64,000 bases of DNA. Source: Mycobacterium colombiense. GTDB taxonomy: Bacteria > Actinomycetota > Actinomycetes > Mycobacteriales > Mycobacteriaceae. The notes beneath the pieces were generated by a model. That model saw only the letters and a program-made list of their open reading frames with translations, was not told the DNA's origin and searched no databases. Every line of letters starts with the position of its first letter. Positions within the stretch are counted from its first letter, which is position 1. Below, piece after piece: positions 26,962 through 36,452 of this stretch. Where the stretch lies: positions 248,001 to 312,000 of the forward strand of contig NZ_MBEI01000058.1 in the NCBI RefSeq assembly GCF_001953985.1, given 5' to 3'. Made by a program: the position numbers and the translations under genes.

Positions 26962-26988
26962 CAACGACAGATCAGCTCTGAGAGTTCC
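26962..26988 (-). promoter_or_regulatory. ECF-sigma promoter of sigB
   Basis: Minus strand GGAAC, 17 bases, CGTTG, which fits the SigE/SigH consensus GGAAY-N16-18-CGTTR. It lies 38 to 64 nt before the sigB ATG. This placement agrees with the known SigE/SigH control of sigB in M. tuberculosis. Confidence 0.8.
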
Positions 26989-27091
26989 CATCGATTCGCC
27001 ATCTCACACGTCTTGACGTGCAGGAATGTGCCGCAGACCTGAGAATGTCCTGAGAAGTCGGCCGGGGCGGCACCTTCAGCGGAAACGGCGG

Positions 27092-27535
27092 CTAGCCGTG
27101 ATCGAGTCCGTCCCGCGCGCCCGGGGGCCACTCCGGTTGCGGGTGCCGCGGGGCCTCGAGCGCGGGATGTTCGGCCCGCGGGAACAGGGGGGTGCGCTGG
27201 CGGGCGTTGTCGAACCGGCGCGGCTCGTCGGCACTGCGCGGCGGCCGGTCGTTCGCGATCAGAACGGCCATCCACGGCAACGGAATTGACAGCGCCACGA
27301 TCGCCAGGGAGATCAGCCCGTTGTGCCATGCGCCATAGGCGACCGCGGCCAGGATGAGCGCCGGGATCCGGAAAGCCATCAAGGTCAGGTATTTACGGAC
27401 CCGCGCACGGTGTTGCTCCTCATACGAGGTCGCTGCGGCGGTGATGAGCACTGGGCGGCCTTTGTGGCCGTCAAAGTCATCGAACCCCGGATCGGAGCCG
27501 TGCTTCATTTCTCCACTGTCCCACAACTGGCCCAT
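27092..27535 (-). CDS. DUF3099 membrane protein (Rv2709-like)
   Basis: About 147-residue protein with two adjacent hydrophobic segments (YLTLMAFRIPALILAAVAYGAWH and LISLAIVALSIPLPWMAVLIA) and a proline/arginine-rich C-terminal tail. The motif VLITAAATSYEEQHRARVRKYL marks DUF3099. The frame continues upstream to 27652, but that part lies over the divergent gene's region. I choose the ATG at 27535; 27508 is also possible. Function is unknown. Confidence 0.82.
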   Translation of the reverse strand: MGQLWDSGEMKHGSDPGFDDFDGHKGRPVLITAAATSYEEQHRARVRKYLTLMAFRIPALILAAVAYGAWHNGLISLAIVALSIPLPWMAVLIANDRPPRSADEPRRFDNARQRTPLFPRAEHPALEAPRHPQPEWPPGARDGLDHG

Positions 27536-27584
27536 TCCGGCTTGGCCGGTTTCCGGGCCTGCTGGGCAGTGCACAATGTCAGTT

Positions 27585-27824
27585 ATGCAGACCCAAACGA
27601 TCGAACGCACCGAGACCGACGAACGCGTCGACGACGGGACCGGCAGCGACACCCCGAAGTTCTTCCACTACGTCAAGAAGGACAAGATCGCCGAGAGCGC
27701 GGTGATGGGTAACCACGTCGTGGCGTTGTGCGGCGAGGTATTTCCTGTGACCAAGGCGGCCAAGCCGGGCTCACCCGTCTGCCCGGACTGCAAGCGGATC
27801 TACGACCGGATGAAGAAGGGCTGA
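27585..27824 (+). CDS. DUF3039 small protein (Rv2708c-like)
   Basis: 79-residue soluble protein. A disordered acidic N-terminus leads into the conserved block FFHYVKKDKIAESAVMGNHVVALCGEVF and a CPDCK motif. With the earlier CGE cysteine this could form a zinc site. Function is unknown. The longer in-frame starts (27354) lie antisense over the divergent DUF3099 gene and are rejected. Its stop abuts that of the next, convergent gene. Confidence 0.88.
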   Translation: MQTQTIERTETDERVDDGTGSDTPKFFHYVKKDKIAESAVMGNHVVALCGEVFPVTKAAKPGSPVCPDCKRIYDRMKKG

Positions 27825-28829
27825 TCAGCCGGGCGGTTCTACCGTTGCAACATCGCGTTGCGCGGTGATGGGGTTCGTCGTCACGGGATTCGACAGCGTG
27901 TCCGCTGCCTTCGCCAGCGTGGGCGAGTGTGACAACAGCCATTTGCGCAGCCGGTGCGCATGTGTCCTGGGCGCGGGGAATTCCTCCTGGATGGCGGCAT
28001 TGAGTTCGGCGCCGATCATGATCGCGAAGCCCCCGAAGAACGAGAACAGCAGGAATGCGATCGGCGTGGACAGCGCGCCGTAGGTGTAGCCCGTGCTGGT
28101 GATCCATTGCAGGTAGATCCGCAGGCCCAGGGTGGCGATCACGAACACGGCGGTGGCCAGCGCTGCGCCGAAGAGCAGCCGATGCGTCGGCAGCGGCTCC
28201 GGCAACGACACCCGGTACAAGATCACCACCCCGACCATCAAGACGAGGATCAACGCGGGGTAGTAGCCGTAGCGCAGCAGGTTGGCCAGGCTCACCGGAA
28301 TGTGCTCACCCACCTTGCGCGGTCCCAAGACCACCAGCGGCGCGGTCGCCACCACGAACACCAGCCCCACCACGTAGAGGAACAGCGCGAACAGGCGCTG
28401 GCGCACCGGGTGGCGCAGCGGCGTCTGGTCGTGCGCCTCGACCACCGAGTCGACGAACGCCGAGATGGCCGACGATCCCGCCCACAACGAGATGATGAAC
28501 CCCAGCGACACCACCTCGCCGCGGGCGTTGTTGGCGATGTCCCGGACGGTCGGCTCGATGATCTCGTTGACCACGCTGCGCGAGAACACGCTGTGTGCGG
28601 TGGAGATCAGCTGGCGCAGGATGCTGGGCAGCATGTCCGGGCCGAACAGCGGCGCCACGTAGGCCAACGTGCCCAGCAGCCCGAGCAGCAGCGGCGGCAG
28701 TGACAACGCCGACCAGAAACCAGCCTGAGCCGACTCCGAGAAAATCGAGTCGTCCCAACTCTTGGAAAGAGTCCTCAGGGTGATTCGCCAAATGTGGTGG
28801 CGCGACGGTTTCGCGACCTGCTCGCTCAT
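27825..28829 (-). CDS. YihY/BrkB-family membrane protein (Rv2707-like)
   Basis: 334-residue integral membrane protein of the YihY/UPF0761 family, once called ribonuclease BN in error. About six transmembrane helices lie between residues 40 and 285. The family motifs LGFIISLWAGSSAISAF and YTYGALSTPIAFLLFSFFGGFAIMIGAELNA are present. A hydrophilic C-terminal tail of about 45 residues follows. Transported substrate is unknown. Confidence 0.9.
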   Translation of the reverse strand: MSEQVAKPSRHHIWRITLRTLSKSWDDSIFSESAQAGFWSALSLPPLLLGLLGTLAYVAPLFGPDMLPSILRQLISTAHSVFSRSVVNEIIEPTVRDIANNARGEVVSLGFIISLWAGSSAISAFVDSVVEAHDQTPLRHPVRQRLFALFLYVVGLVFVVATAPLVVLGPRKVGEHIPVSLANLLRYGYYPALILVLMVGVVILYRVSLPEPLPTHRLLFGAALATAVFVIATLGLRIYLQWITSTGYTYGALSTPIAFLLFSFFGGFAIMIGAELNAAIQEEFPAPRTHAHRLRKWLLSHSPTLAKAADTLSNPVTTNPITAQRDVATVEPPG

Positions 28830-28896
28830 ACCCGTCCAGCATTACCGAAAATCGCTCGCACCGCCCACATTGGCGATGGGCGAGTTCGGCTGCGGG

Positions 28897-29082
28897 CTAG
28901 CTTTCGCTGAACTCCAGCACGGCGTCCAGCTCGGTGAGCTTCGCCTCGTGCTCGTTGGCGTGGTGCTGGCAGAAGAGAAGCTCCAGTCCGGAAGGCAGCT
29001 TGGCGCGTACCCGTGCCGCAGCACCGCAGCGGTCGCAGCGGTCGGCGCGGGTCAGTTCTGGACTCGTCAGAGTTGCATTCAT
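28897..29082 (-). CDS. Small zinc-ribbon protein (DUF7455-like)
   Basis: 61-residue protein with a CDRCGAAARVRAKL knuckle and a CQHHANEHEAKL motif, together a probable zinc site. The ATG at 29082 follows a GGAGAAGG ribosome site; an in-frame start at 29103 is less favourable. Similar small proteins sit near sigA/sigB in other actinobacteria. Function is unknown. Confidence 0.82.
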   Translation of the reverse strand: MNATLTSPELTRADRCDRCGAAARVRAKLPSGLELLFCQHHANEHEAKLTELDAVLEFSES

Positions 29083-29215
29083 GCCTTCTCCGTTCTCGTA
29101 CATTCACTTTCTCAGACGTATGGCGTTTTCGCCTTGTTCCCCGATCGTTATCGGGTGTGTCGTTTCTCACGGGCTGGTCAGGTTTGGTTTGAGCGGTCTC
29201 TAGGGTGTCGAAGTT

Positions 29216-29590
29216 GTGACCTTCGTTCCCGATACCCTGGTGCACCTGTGCGGAACCGAGCAGTGGGCGCAGGCCCGGCGGGTGGGGGCCATCCACCCGG
29301 ACGCCGCGGGCGGTGGCGAGTTCATCCATCTGTCGACCCCGGAGCAGGTGCACCTGCCGGCCAACCGGCTCTACCGCGGTCGTGACGACCTGGTCCTGTT
29401 GCACATCGACCCGGCCCGGCTTGCCGCGCCGGTGCGGTGGGAGCCGGGGGTAGCAACCGACCCGGAGTCGATGTTGTTCCCGCATCTGTACGGCCCCCTG
29501 CAGGTGGCCGCTGTGGTCCGGGTCACCGCCTACCCGCCGGCCGGCGACGGCTCCTTCGCGCCGATCTCTGGGGCCGGGGAGTCGACGTAG
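29216..29590 (+). CDS. DUF952 protein (Rv2705c-like)
   Basis: 124-residue protein of the DUF952 family, recognised by LVHLCGTEQWAQA, GEFIHLSTPEQV and LVLLHIDPARL...RWE; the fold resembles ADP-ribosyltransferases. It begins with a GTG 9 nt after a TAGGGT box. Its 3' end overlaps the convergent RidA-family gene by 61 nt, so both proteins' C-termini are coded on the same DNA. Confidence 0.88.
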   Translation: MTFVPDTLVHLCGTEQWAQARRVGAIHPDAAGGGEFIHLSTPEQVHLPANRLYRGRDDLVLLHIDPARLAAPVRWEPGVATDPESMLFPHLYGPLQVAAVVRVTAYPPAGDGSFAPISGAGEST

Positions 29591-29952
29591 GCGTCGGCCT
29601 CGATCTCCACCAGCAACTCGGGCGCGATGAGCGCCGAGACCTCGACCATGGTGGCTGCGGGGCGTATCGCGCCGAAGACCTGCTCGTGCACGGCTCCCAC
29701 CTCGCGCCAGCGCGAGATGTCGGTGACGTAGATGCGGGTGCGTACCACGTCGGTGAGCGCGGCGCCCGCTTGGTGCAACGCAATCTCGATGCGGCGCAAC
29801 GCATCTCGGGCCTGGGCGGCGATGTCGCCGGCGGGCCCGGTGCCGGTCGTCCCGGCCACCGCCACGTGCGGGCCGACCCGTACCGCGCGCGAATAGCCGA
29901 CCGCCGATTCGAAATCGGATGCTGACGAGACGAGGGTGCGGTCCGCGGACAT
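29530..29952 (-). CDS. RidA/YjgF/YER057c-family protein (Rv2704-like)
   Basis: 140-residue protein of the Rid family, many of which hydrolyse reactive enamine/imine intermediates. Visible are the opening YSRAVRVGPHVAVAGTTGTGPAGDI, the V-RTRIYVTDI strand, and the C-terminal LVEIEADAYV. The subgroup and substrate cannot be told from motifs. The ATG at 29952 is 7 nt after a TACGGT box. It overlaps the DUF952 gene tail to tail by 61 nt. Confidence 0.92.
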   Translation of the reverse strand: MSADRTLVSSASDFESAVGYSRAVRVGPHVAVAGTTGTGPAGDIAAQARDALRRIEIALHQAGAALTDVVRTRIYVTDISRWREVGAVHEQVFGAIRPAATMVEVSALIAPELLVEIEADAYVDSPAPEIGAKEPSPAGG

Positions 29953-29959
29953 GGACGTC

Positions 29960-29965
29960 ACCGTA
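29960..29965 (-). promoter_or_regulatory. -10 box of the leaderless ridA-like gene
   Basis: TACGGT on the minus strand, seven bases, then ATG at 29952. Confidence 0.55.
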
Positions 29966-30051
29966 CGGCGCCCGTGCACCGACCGCAGCCGAATTTCAGC
30001 GCCTCTCGAGATAGCCTGTGGCGCAGCGCTTTCGAACGACGGCCGATCCGG

Positions 30052-31581
<1,530 letters not shown>

Positions 31582-31756
31582 TTACACCCCTTCGTTTGGG
31601 CTCACCTTCGGTGGGTATTGGGCATGGTTAACCGAAAGTGTCTGCTATGTCGATGTCGGCGTTGGTATCAGCGTGGTAGGTGCACGCTATCGGTTGGGCG
31701 TTCGCCGAAGACCATTGTAACGACAGTGCGCGGTACTACGGCTCTGCCGGGCGAAA

Positions 31757-32566
31757 TCAGTGGGTCACGTCCGAGGTGGCGGCCATGGCCGCGCCGACGA
31801 TCCCGGCGGTGTTGAGCAGGGCCGCGGCCACCACCGGGGTGCGGTTGGTCAGCAGGGGCACCCATTTCTCGGCCTTGCGGCTGATTCCGCCGCCGGCGAT
31901 GAACAGATCCGGCCACACTGCGTTCTCGATGCTCACCAGCACTTTGGTCACCTGCTTGGCCCACTTCTCGTAGGACCAGTCGTTCTTCTCCTTTACCGAG
32001 GACGCCGCCCGCTGCTCGGCCTCCTTGCCGCCGACCTCGAGATGGCCGAACTCGGTGTTGGGTATCAGCGTCCCGTTGTGAATCACCGCGGAGCCGATCC
32101 CGGTGCCGAAGGTCAGCAACACCACCAGGCCCGACTGGCCCTTGCCGGCGCCGTAATGCTCCTCGGCCAGTCCCGCCGCGTCGGCGTCGTTGAGGACGAT
32201 GACTTCCTGACCGTTGAGCTCGGCGCTGATGACGTCGCGCGCGTTGGTGCCGATCCAGGCCTTGTCCACGTTGGCCGCCGTCTGCACCACGCCGTGGGTG
32301 ACGACTCCGGGATAGGTCACTCCGAGGGGGCCGGTCCATTCGAAGGCGTTGACCACCTGGGCGATGGTCTTGGCCACCGCCGAGGGCGTCGCCGGCTGAG
32401 GGGTCAGCAGCTTGACCCGCTCGCCGATCAGCTGCCCGGTGTCCATGTCGACGATGCCGCCCTTGATGCCGCTGCCGCCGACGTCGATGCCGAATCCGCG
32501 ACGCTGCGGCCTGCCGTCGGCGACGGCGGTGCCGGGCGTGTCCGTGGTCGAGTCGGTGCTGGTCAT
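31757..32566 (-). CDS. ppgK: PpgK, polyphosphate glucokinase
   Basis: ROK-family kinase that phosphorylates glucose with polyphosphate or ATP. The protein has 269 residues. The phosphate motif FGIDVGGSGIKGGIVD is near residue 25, the catalytic-loop LNDADAAGLAE near 125, and LTFGTGIGSAV near 150. A GAGGAG ribosome site precedes the ATG. It lies about 175 nt upstream of sigA on the same strand; sigA probably has its own promoter in that gap. Confidence 0.96.
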   Translation of the reverse strand: MTSTDSTTDTPGTAVADGRPQRRGFGIDVGGSGIKGGIVDMDTGQLIGERVKLLTPQPATPSAVAKTIAQVVNAFEWTGPLGVTYPGVVTHGVVQTAANVDKAWIGTNARDVISAELNGQEVIVLNDADAAGLAEEHYGAGKGQSGLVVLLTFGTGIGSAVIHNGTLIPNTEFGHLEVGGKEAEQRAASSVKEKNDWSYEKWAKQVTKVLVSIENAVWPDLFIAGGGISRKAEKWVPLLTNRTPVVAAALLNTAGIVGAAMAATSDVTH

Positions 32567-32667
32567 CGAATCTCCTCGGCGTGACTGAGCTGTCCGCCCA
32601 CCTTAGCGCCGCGGCGGTGTCGCCCGTGGCGTCTGCGCGGCCGTGGCGACTGTGATGCGATAGACCG

Positions 32668-33546
32668 GTGACCCCTTCCGATGACGAGCTCGTACGGCTG
32701 CGCTCGGTCGCCGAAACCCTGGCCACGGAGGCCGCCGCGTTCGTGAGGCGTCGGCGGGCAGAGGTTTTCGGCGCCGAGGCGGGCGGCGTGCACACTCCAG
32801 ACAGTGGCGCGGTGCGCTCGAAGAGCACCCCGACCGACCCGGTGACCGTGGTCGATACCGAAACGGAACGTCTGTTGCGCGATCGGCTGGCCGAATTACG
32901 GCCCGGGGAACCAATTCTCGGCGAAGAGGGGGGCGGGCCCGCCGATCCGGCGGGCACACCGGCCGGATCGGTCACCTGGGTGCTCGATCCCATCGACGGC
33001 ACGGTGAATTTCGTCTACGGCGTCCCCGCCTATGCGGTGTCGGTCGGCGCACAGGTCGACGGCGAGTCGGTGGCCGGGGCGGTCGCCGACGTGGTCGGAA
33101 ACCGGGTGTACTCGGCGGCGCTGGGCCTGGGTGCGCATGTCACCGACGACGAGGGGACGCAGCTGTTGCAGAGCTCCGCCGTCGACGATTTGTCGATGGC
33201 GTTGCTGGGCACCGGTTTCGGCTATTCGCGGCAGCGCCGTGCGGCGCAGGCGGCGCTGTTGGCGCGGATGCTGCCGGTGGTCCGCGACGTCCGTCGCATC
33301 GGTTCTGCGGCACTGGATCTGTGCATGGTCGCCTCGGGCCGGCTCGACGCCTACTACGAGCACGGCCTGCAACTGTGGGATCGCGCCGCCGGTGCGCTGA
33401 TCGCCGCGGAGGCGGGGGCCCGGGTGATGCTGCCCGCGCCCGGCGTGAACGGGGCCGGCCTGGCGCTGGCCGCCGCGCCCGGCATCGCCGACGAACTGCT
33501 GGCCGTCCTGGGGCGCTTCAACGGCCTGGATCCGATCCTGGATTGA
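32668..33546 (+). CDS. suhB: SuhB, inositol-1-monophosphatase
   Basis: Mg2+-dependent phosphatase making myo-inositol for phosphatidylinositol, mycothiol and lipoarabinomannan. The protein has 292 residues. Metal ligands are in GEEGG (85-89), DPIDGT (107-112) and the C-terminal WDRAAGALIAAEAGA. The start is a GTG. It is divergent from ppgK. Confidence 0.96.
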   Translation: MTPSDDELVRLRSVAETLATEAAAFVRRRRAEVFGAEAGGVHTPDSGAVRSKSTPTDPVTVVDTETERLLRDRLAELRPGEPILGEEGGGPADPAGTPAGSVTWVLDPIDGTVNFVYGVPAYAVSVGAQVDGESVAGAVADVVGNRVYSAALGLGAHVTDDEGTQLLQSSAVDDLSMALLGTGFGYSRQRRAAQAALLARMLPVVRDVRRIGSAALDLCMVASGRLDAYYEHGLQLWDRAAGALIAAEAGARVMLPAPGVNGAGLALAAAPGIADELLAVLGRFNGLDPILD

Positions 33547-33555
33547 CCGCCCGGG

Positions 33556-34209
33556 TCAGCAGCTGCTGGCGTGAATCTTGGCCAGCAGCGTGGGATCTGA
33601 GGGCTCGGTGGCGCCGGGACGCAGGGTGGCGAGCACCGCGTCGATGTCGTCGTTGTGGGCCAACGCGCTGAAGTCGGTGCCCAGGGACAGGTCGACGGAA
33701 TCGTCGGCGCGGTTGTCGTTGAACAGCTCGGTGCACGGCGCCACCAGCCACACGGCCGCCGCGGTGGCCTGTCCAGCTGTGCCGAAACGGATCTGGCCCT
33801 GGCAGGTGAGTCTGGTGCCCGCATAAAGGGGGTCGTTGGCGGCGGTCGGTTGGGCGAAGCCGAGGTCTTTCATCGCCCCGGCGACATCGCCCGCCTGCCC
33901 GCCCCTGCCGCTGGCGTTGAGGACGCGAACCTTGGTGTCGGCGAGTTTGGCGGGCGTCACGTCCATCATGGCGCTGCGCGACACCTGCTCACCGAGCTGG
34001 GCCGGTGACGAGCCGGCCGCCGCCTCGGGCGGGGGATTGCACACCACGGCCTCGTGCACCTTGGCGGGCCGCGTCAACGCGATCGTCCAGATCACGCCGG
34101 TGGCCACCGTGAGAAGCGCCACCACGACGATGGCCGGCCGGGGGTTGCGTCGTCGAAAGGGCCGACCGTGCTTGTCAAAGGCTGTACCCTCGGTGATTTG
34201 CGTGACCAC
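33556..34209 (-). CDS. cei: Cei, envelope integrity protein (LytR C-terminal domain)
   Basis: 217-residue protein with one N-terminal transmembrane helix (AIVVVALLTVATGVIWTIAL) and an extracytoplasmic LytR_C-type domain (TKVRVLNASGRGGQAGDVAGAMKDLGF). Cysteines in the outer part may form disulfides. In M. tuberculosis this protein (Rv2700) supports cell envelope integrity and virulence. The start is a leaderless GTG, with TAGAGT 6 nt before it. A perfect CRP-type site lies 63 to 80 nt upstream. Confidence 0.93.
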   Translation of the reverse strand: MVTQITEGTAFDKHGRPFRRRNPRPAIVVVALLTVATGVIWTIALTRPAKVHEAVVCNPPPEAAAGSSPAQLGEQVSRSAMMDVTPAKLADTKVRVLNASGRGGQAGDVAGAMKDLGFAQPTAANDPLYAGTRLTCQGQIRFGTAGQATAAAVWLVAPCTELFNDNRADDSVDLSLGTDFSALAHNDDIDAVLATLRPGATEPSDPTLLAKIHASSC

Positions 34210-34215
34210 AGCTGC

Positions 34216-34221
34216 ACTCTA
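34216..34221 (-). promoter_or_regulatory. -10 box of leaderless cei
   Basis: TAGAGT on the minus strand, six bases, then GTG at 34209. Confidence 0.6.
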
Positions 34222-34271
34222 GCCGCACGCTAAACCCACTGTTCAGACACGAGCGCAAGGGTAAAAATAGG

Positions 34272-34291
34272 GGTGTGATGCAAATCACACC
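34272..34291. promoter_or_regulatory. Perfect CRP-type site between cei and the DUF4193 gene
   Basis: TGTGA-N6-TCACA (34274-34289) within 8-bp perfect arms GGTGTGAT/ATCACACC. This is the full consensus of the mycobacterial cAMP receptor protein (Rv3676). The centre is about 72 nt before the cei start and 109 nt before the DUF4193 start. Confidence 0.75.
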
Positions 34292-34390
34292 TTAATGGGC
34301 CGGGATACGGGCACGAATCGTTTGGTGGATGCGTTCGACGCTGGTACAAAGCGATGCTTGGATAACGAGGGCATGTGAGGGGATAGGGCA

Positions 34391-34693
34391 ATGCCTACCG
34401 ACTATGACGCTCCACGGCGTACCGAGACTGACGACGTTTCGGAGGACTCGCTGGAGGAGCTCAAAGCGCGACGGAACGAGGCGGCTTCGGCCGTCGTCGA
34501 TGTCGACGAATCTGAATCCGCAGAGAATTTTGAACTCCCTGGTGCCGACCTGTCTGGCGAAGAACTGTCGGTGCGTGTGATCCCGAAGCAGGCCGACGAG
34601 TTCACCTGCTCGAGCTGCTTTTTGGTGCAACACCGCAGTCGGCTGGCGAGCGAGAAGAACGGCGTGATGATCTGTACCGACTGCGCGGCCTGA
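34391..34693 (+). CDS. DUF4193 protein (Rv2699c-like)
   Basis: 100-residue acidic protein conserved in actinobacteria. The C-terminal third holds two cysteine pairs, CSSC and CTDC, spaced as a zinc ribbon (FTCSSCFLVQHRS...ICTDC). The ATG follows a GAGGGG ribosome site. Its leader is long and carries a CRP-type site. In M. tuberculosis the homologue is reported essential; the molecular role is unknown. Confidence 0.92.
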   Translation: MPTDYDAPRRTETDDVSEDSLEELKARRNEAASAVVDVDESESAENFELPGADLSGEELSVRVIPKQADEFTCSSCFLVQHRSRLASEKNGVMICTDCAA

Positions 34694-34698
34694 TCGGA

Positions 34699-35184
34699 TC
34701 AGCTGCGCAATGCCGACAGCACCCGCTCGGGGTGACGGCAGCTCACCAGCCAATACGGCGTCGGATCGTCCGGATCGTCGAGTACCGCCAGGATCATCGG
34801 CCCCACCCATGCCCTGTGAACCACGTACGCCGCCGGGTCGAGTTGCCGGCCCAAGGCGGCGGACTTGGCCGAGGGCGCTATCTCGGCGGACCGGGAGATC
34901 ACGGTGACTGGCAGATGCGCCTGGCCGGCCCACAGCTGCACCTCGCCCGGCGCCGCCGGGTCGGCGGTGACCCGGATCTCGATGCGGCCCAGCCACAGCA
35001 GCGCCGCGGCCGCAACCGCGAACAGCGTCGCGTACGGCCACCAGGACGACTGGCGGGTGACGCCCATGTTGAATTCGAAAGCGATGATGCCGGCCAGCGC
35101 GAAGGCCGGTGGCCACCACCACCACGGAACCCACAATCGTTCGCGATACCGCACGTTGTGCGGCGCGACGCGCGTATCGGACAC
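34699..35184 (-). CDS. DUF3093 membrane protein (Rv2698-like)
   Basis: 161-residue protein with two transmembrane helices near the N-terminus (VPWWWWPPAFALAGIIAFEF and YATLFAVAAAALLWLG) and a soluble C-terminal domain ending in CRHPERVLSAL. The frame continues upstream to 35454, but that part lies antisense over dut. The GTG at 35184 is 7 nt after a TACCCT box and gives the length I recall for the M. tuberculosis protein. Confidence 0.9.
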   Translation of the reverse strand: MSDTRVAPHNVRYRERLWVPWWWWPPAFALAGIIAFEFNMGVTRQSSWWPYATLFAVAAAALLWLGRIEIRVTADPAAPGEVQLWAGQAHLPVTVISRSAEIAPSAKSAALGRQLDPAAYVVHRAWVGPMILAVLDDPDDPTPYWLVSCRHPERVLSALRS

Positions 35185-35191
35185 GCAGTCA

Positions 35192-35201
35192 AGGGTAGTC
35201 T
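35192..35201. promoter_or_regulatory. Overlapping divergent -10 boxes for the DUF3093 gene and dut
   Basis: AGGGTA (minus strand TACCCT, 7 nt before the DUF3093 GTG) and TAGTCT (plus strand, 8 nt before the dut GTG at 35210) share two base pairs. Confidence 0.6.
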
Positions 35202-35209
35202 GTGGCCCC

Positions 35210-35674
35210 GTGTCGACCAGTCTGGCCATCGTCCGTCTTGACCCCGAGCTTCCGCTGCCCAGCCGTGCCCACGAAGGCGACGCCGGGATCGATCTCTTCA
35301 GCGCCGAAGACGTCAAACTGGAACCCGGGCGGCGCGCCCTGGTGCGGACGGGGGTCGCTGTCGCCATCCCGTTCGGAATGGTCGGCCTGGTGCATCCACG
35401 CTCGGGATTGGCTGCGCGAGTTGGGCTTTCGATCGTCAACAGCCCGGGTACCATCGACGCGGGCTATCGCGGCGAGATCAAGGTTGCGCTGATCAACCTG
35501 GACCCGACCGAGCCGATCGTGGTGCACCGCGGCGATCGCATCGCCCAGTTGTTGGTGCAGCGAGTCGAATTAGTGGAGTTGGTCGAGGTGTCGTCGTTCG
35601 ACGAGGCCGGGCTGGCCGAAACATCCCGTGGCGATGGTGGTCACGGTTCCTCCGGCGGACATGCGAGTTTGTGA
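35210..35674 (+). CDS. dut: Dut, dUTP diphosphatase
   Basis: Trimeric dUTPase that hydrolyses dUTP to dUMP. The protein has 154 residues. The five motifs are visible: GDAGIDL, HPRSGLAARVG, GTIDAGYRGEI, RGDRIAQLLV and the glycine-rich C-terminal arm RGDGGHGSSGGH. The GTG start gives the same length as M. tuberculosis Dut and suits a nearly leaderless transcript. Its stop overlaps the next ATG by one base. Confidence 0.98.
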   Translation: MSTSLAIVRLDPELPLPSRAHEGDAGIDLFSAEDVKLEPGRRALVRTGVAVAIPFGMVGLVHPRSGLAARVGLSIVNSPGTIDAGYRGEIKVALINLDPTEPIVVHRGDRIAQLLVQRVELVELVEVSSFDEAGLAETSRGDGGHGSSGGHASL

Positions 35675-36447
35675 TGGCATTCGGTAAACGCACACCCAAA
35701 GACGACGACGCCTCCGGCGCCGGCACCTCTGCGGCCGATGAGGCCGCTGCTCCCGACGCCGCCGAGCCGGCCGCCGAAGAGCTCGAGGGCCCGTTCGACA
35801 TCGAGGACTTCGACGACCCCGCGGTCGCGGAGCTCGCGCGGCTCGACCTGGGCTCGGTGCTGATCCCCATGCCGGAGGCCGGCCAGCTGCAGGTCGAGCT
35901 GACCGAAACCGGTGTGCCGAGCGCGGTCTGGGTCGTCACGCCCAACGGACGCTTCACCATCGCCGCCTACGCCGCGCCCAAGACCGGTGGCCTGTGGCGC
36001 GAAGTGGCCGGCGAGCTCGCCGAATCGCTGCGCAACGACTCGGCCCAGGTCAGCATCAAGGATGGCCCGTGGGGTCGCGAGGTGGTGGGCACCGCGACGG
36101 GAGTGGTGCGCTTCATCGGCGTCGACGGTTACCGCTGGATGATCCGCTGCGTCATCAACGGCCCGCACGAGACGATGGAGGCTCTGGAGCAGGAGGCGCG
36201 GGCGGCCTTGGCGGACACCGTGGTTCGGCGTGGCGACACGCCGCTTCCGGTGCGCACACCGCTGACAGTGCAACTGCCCGAGCCGATGGCGCAGCAGCTG
36301 CGCGAGGCCGCCGCCGCGCAACAGGCCGCACAGCAGGACAACGCCCAACAGGTCGAGGGGCAACAGGCGCCGGCCAACGAGCCGGCCGCGCGCCGCAGCG
36401 TCGACGGGTCGGCCATGCAGCAGCTGCGCACCACCACCGGGGGCTGA
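35674..36447 (+). CDS. DUF3710 protein (Rv2696c-like)
   Basis: 257-residue soluble protein with an acidic disordered N-terminus, a conserved core (GPFDIEDFDDPAVAELARLDLGS, then WREVAGELAESL and WGREVVG), and a glutamine-rich C-terminus. Function is unknown. The ATG shares a base with the dut stop (TGATG), so translation is probably coupled; a GTG at 35671 is also possible. Confidence 0.9.
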   Translation: MAFGKRTPKDDDASGAGTSAADEAAAPDAAEPAAEELEGPFDIEDFDDPAVAELARLDLGSVLIPMPEAGQLQVELTETGVPSAVWVVTPNGRFTIAAYAAPKTGGLWREVAGELAESLRNDSAQVSIKDGPWGREVVGTATGVVRFIGVDGYRWMIRCVINGPHETMEALEQEARAALADTVVRRGDTPLPVRTPLTVQLPEPMAQQLREAAAAQQAAQQDNAQQVEGQQAPANEPAARRSVDGSAMQQLRTTTGG

Positions 36448-36452
36448 GCCGG

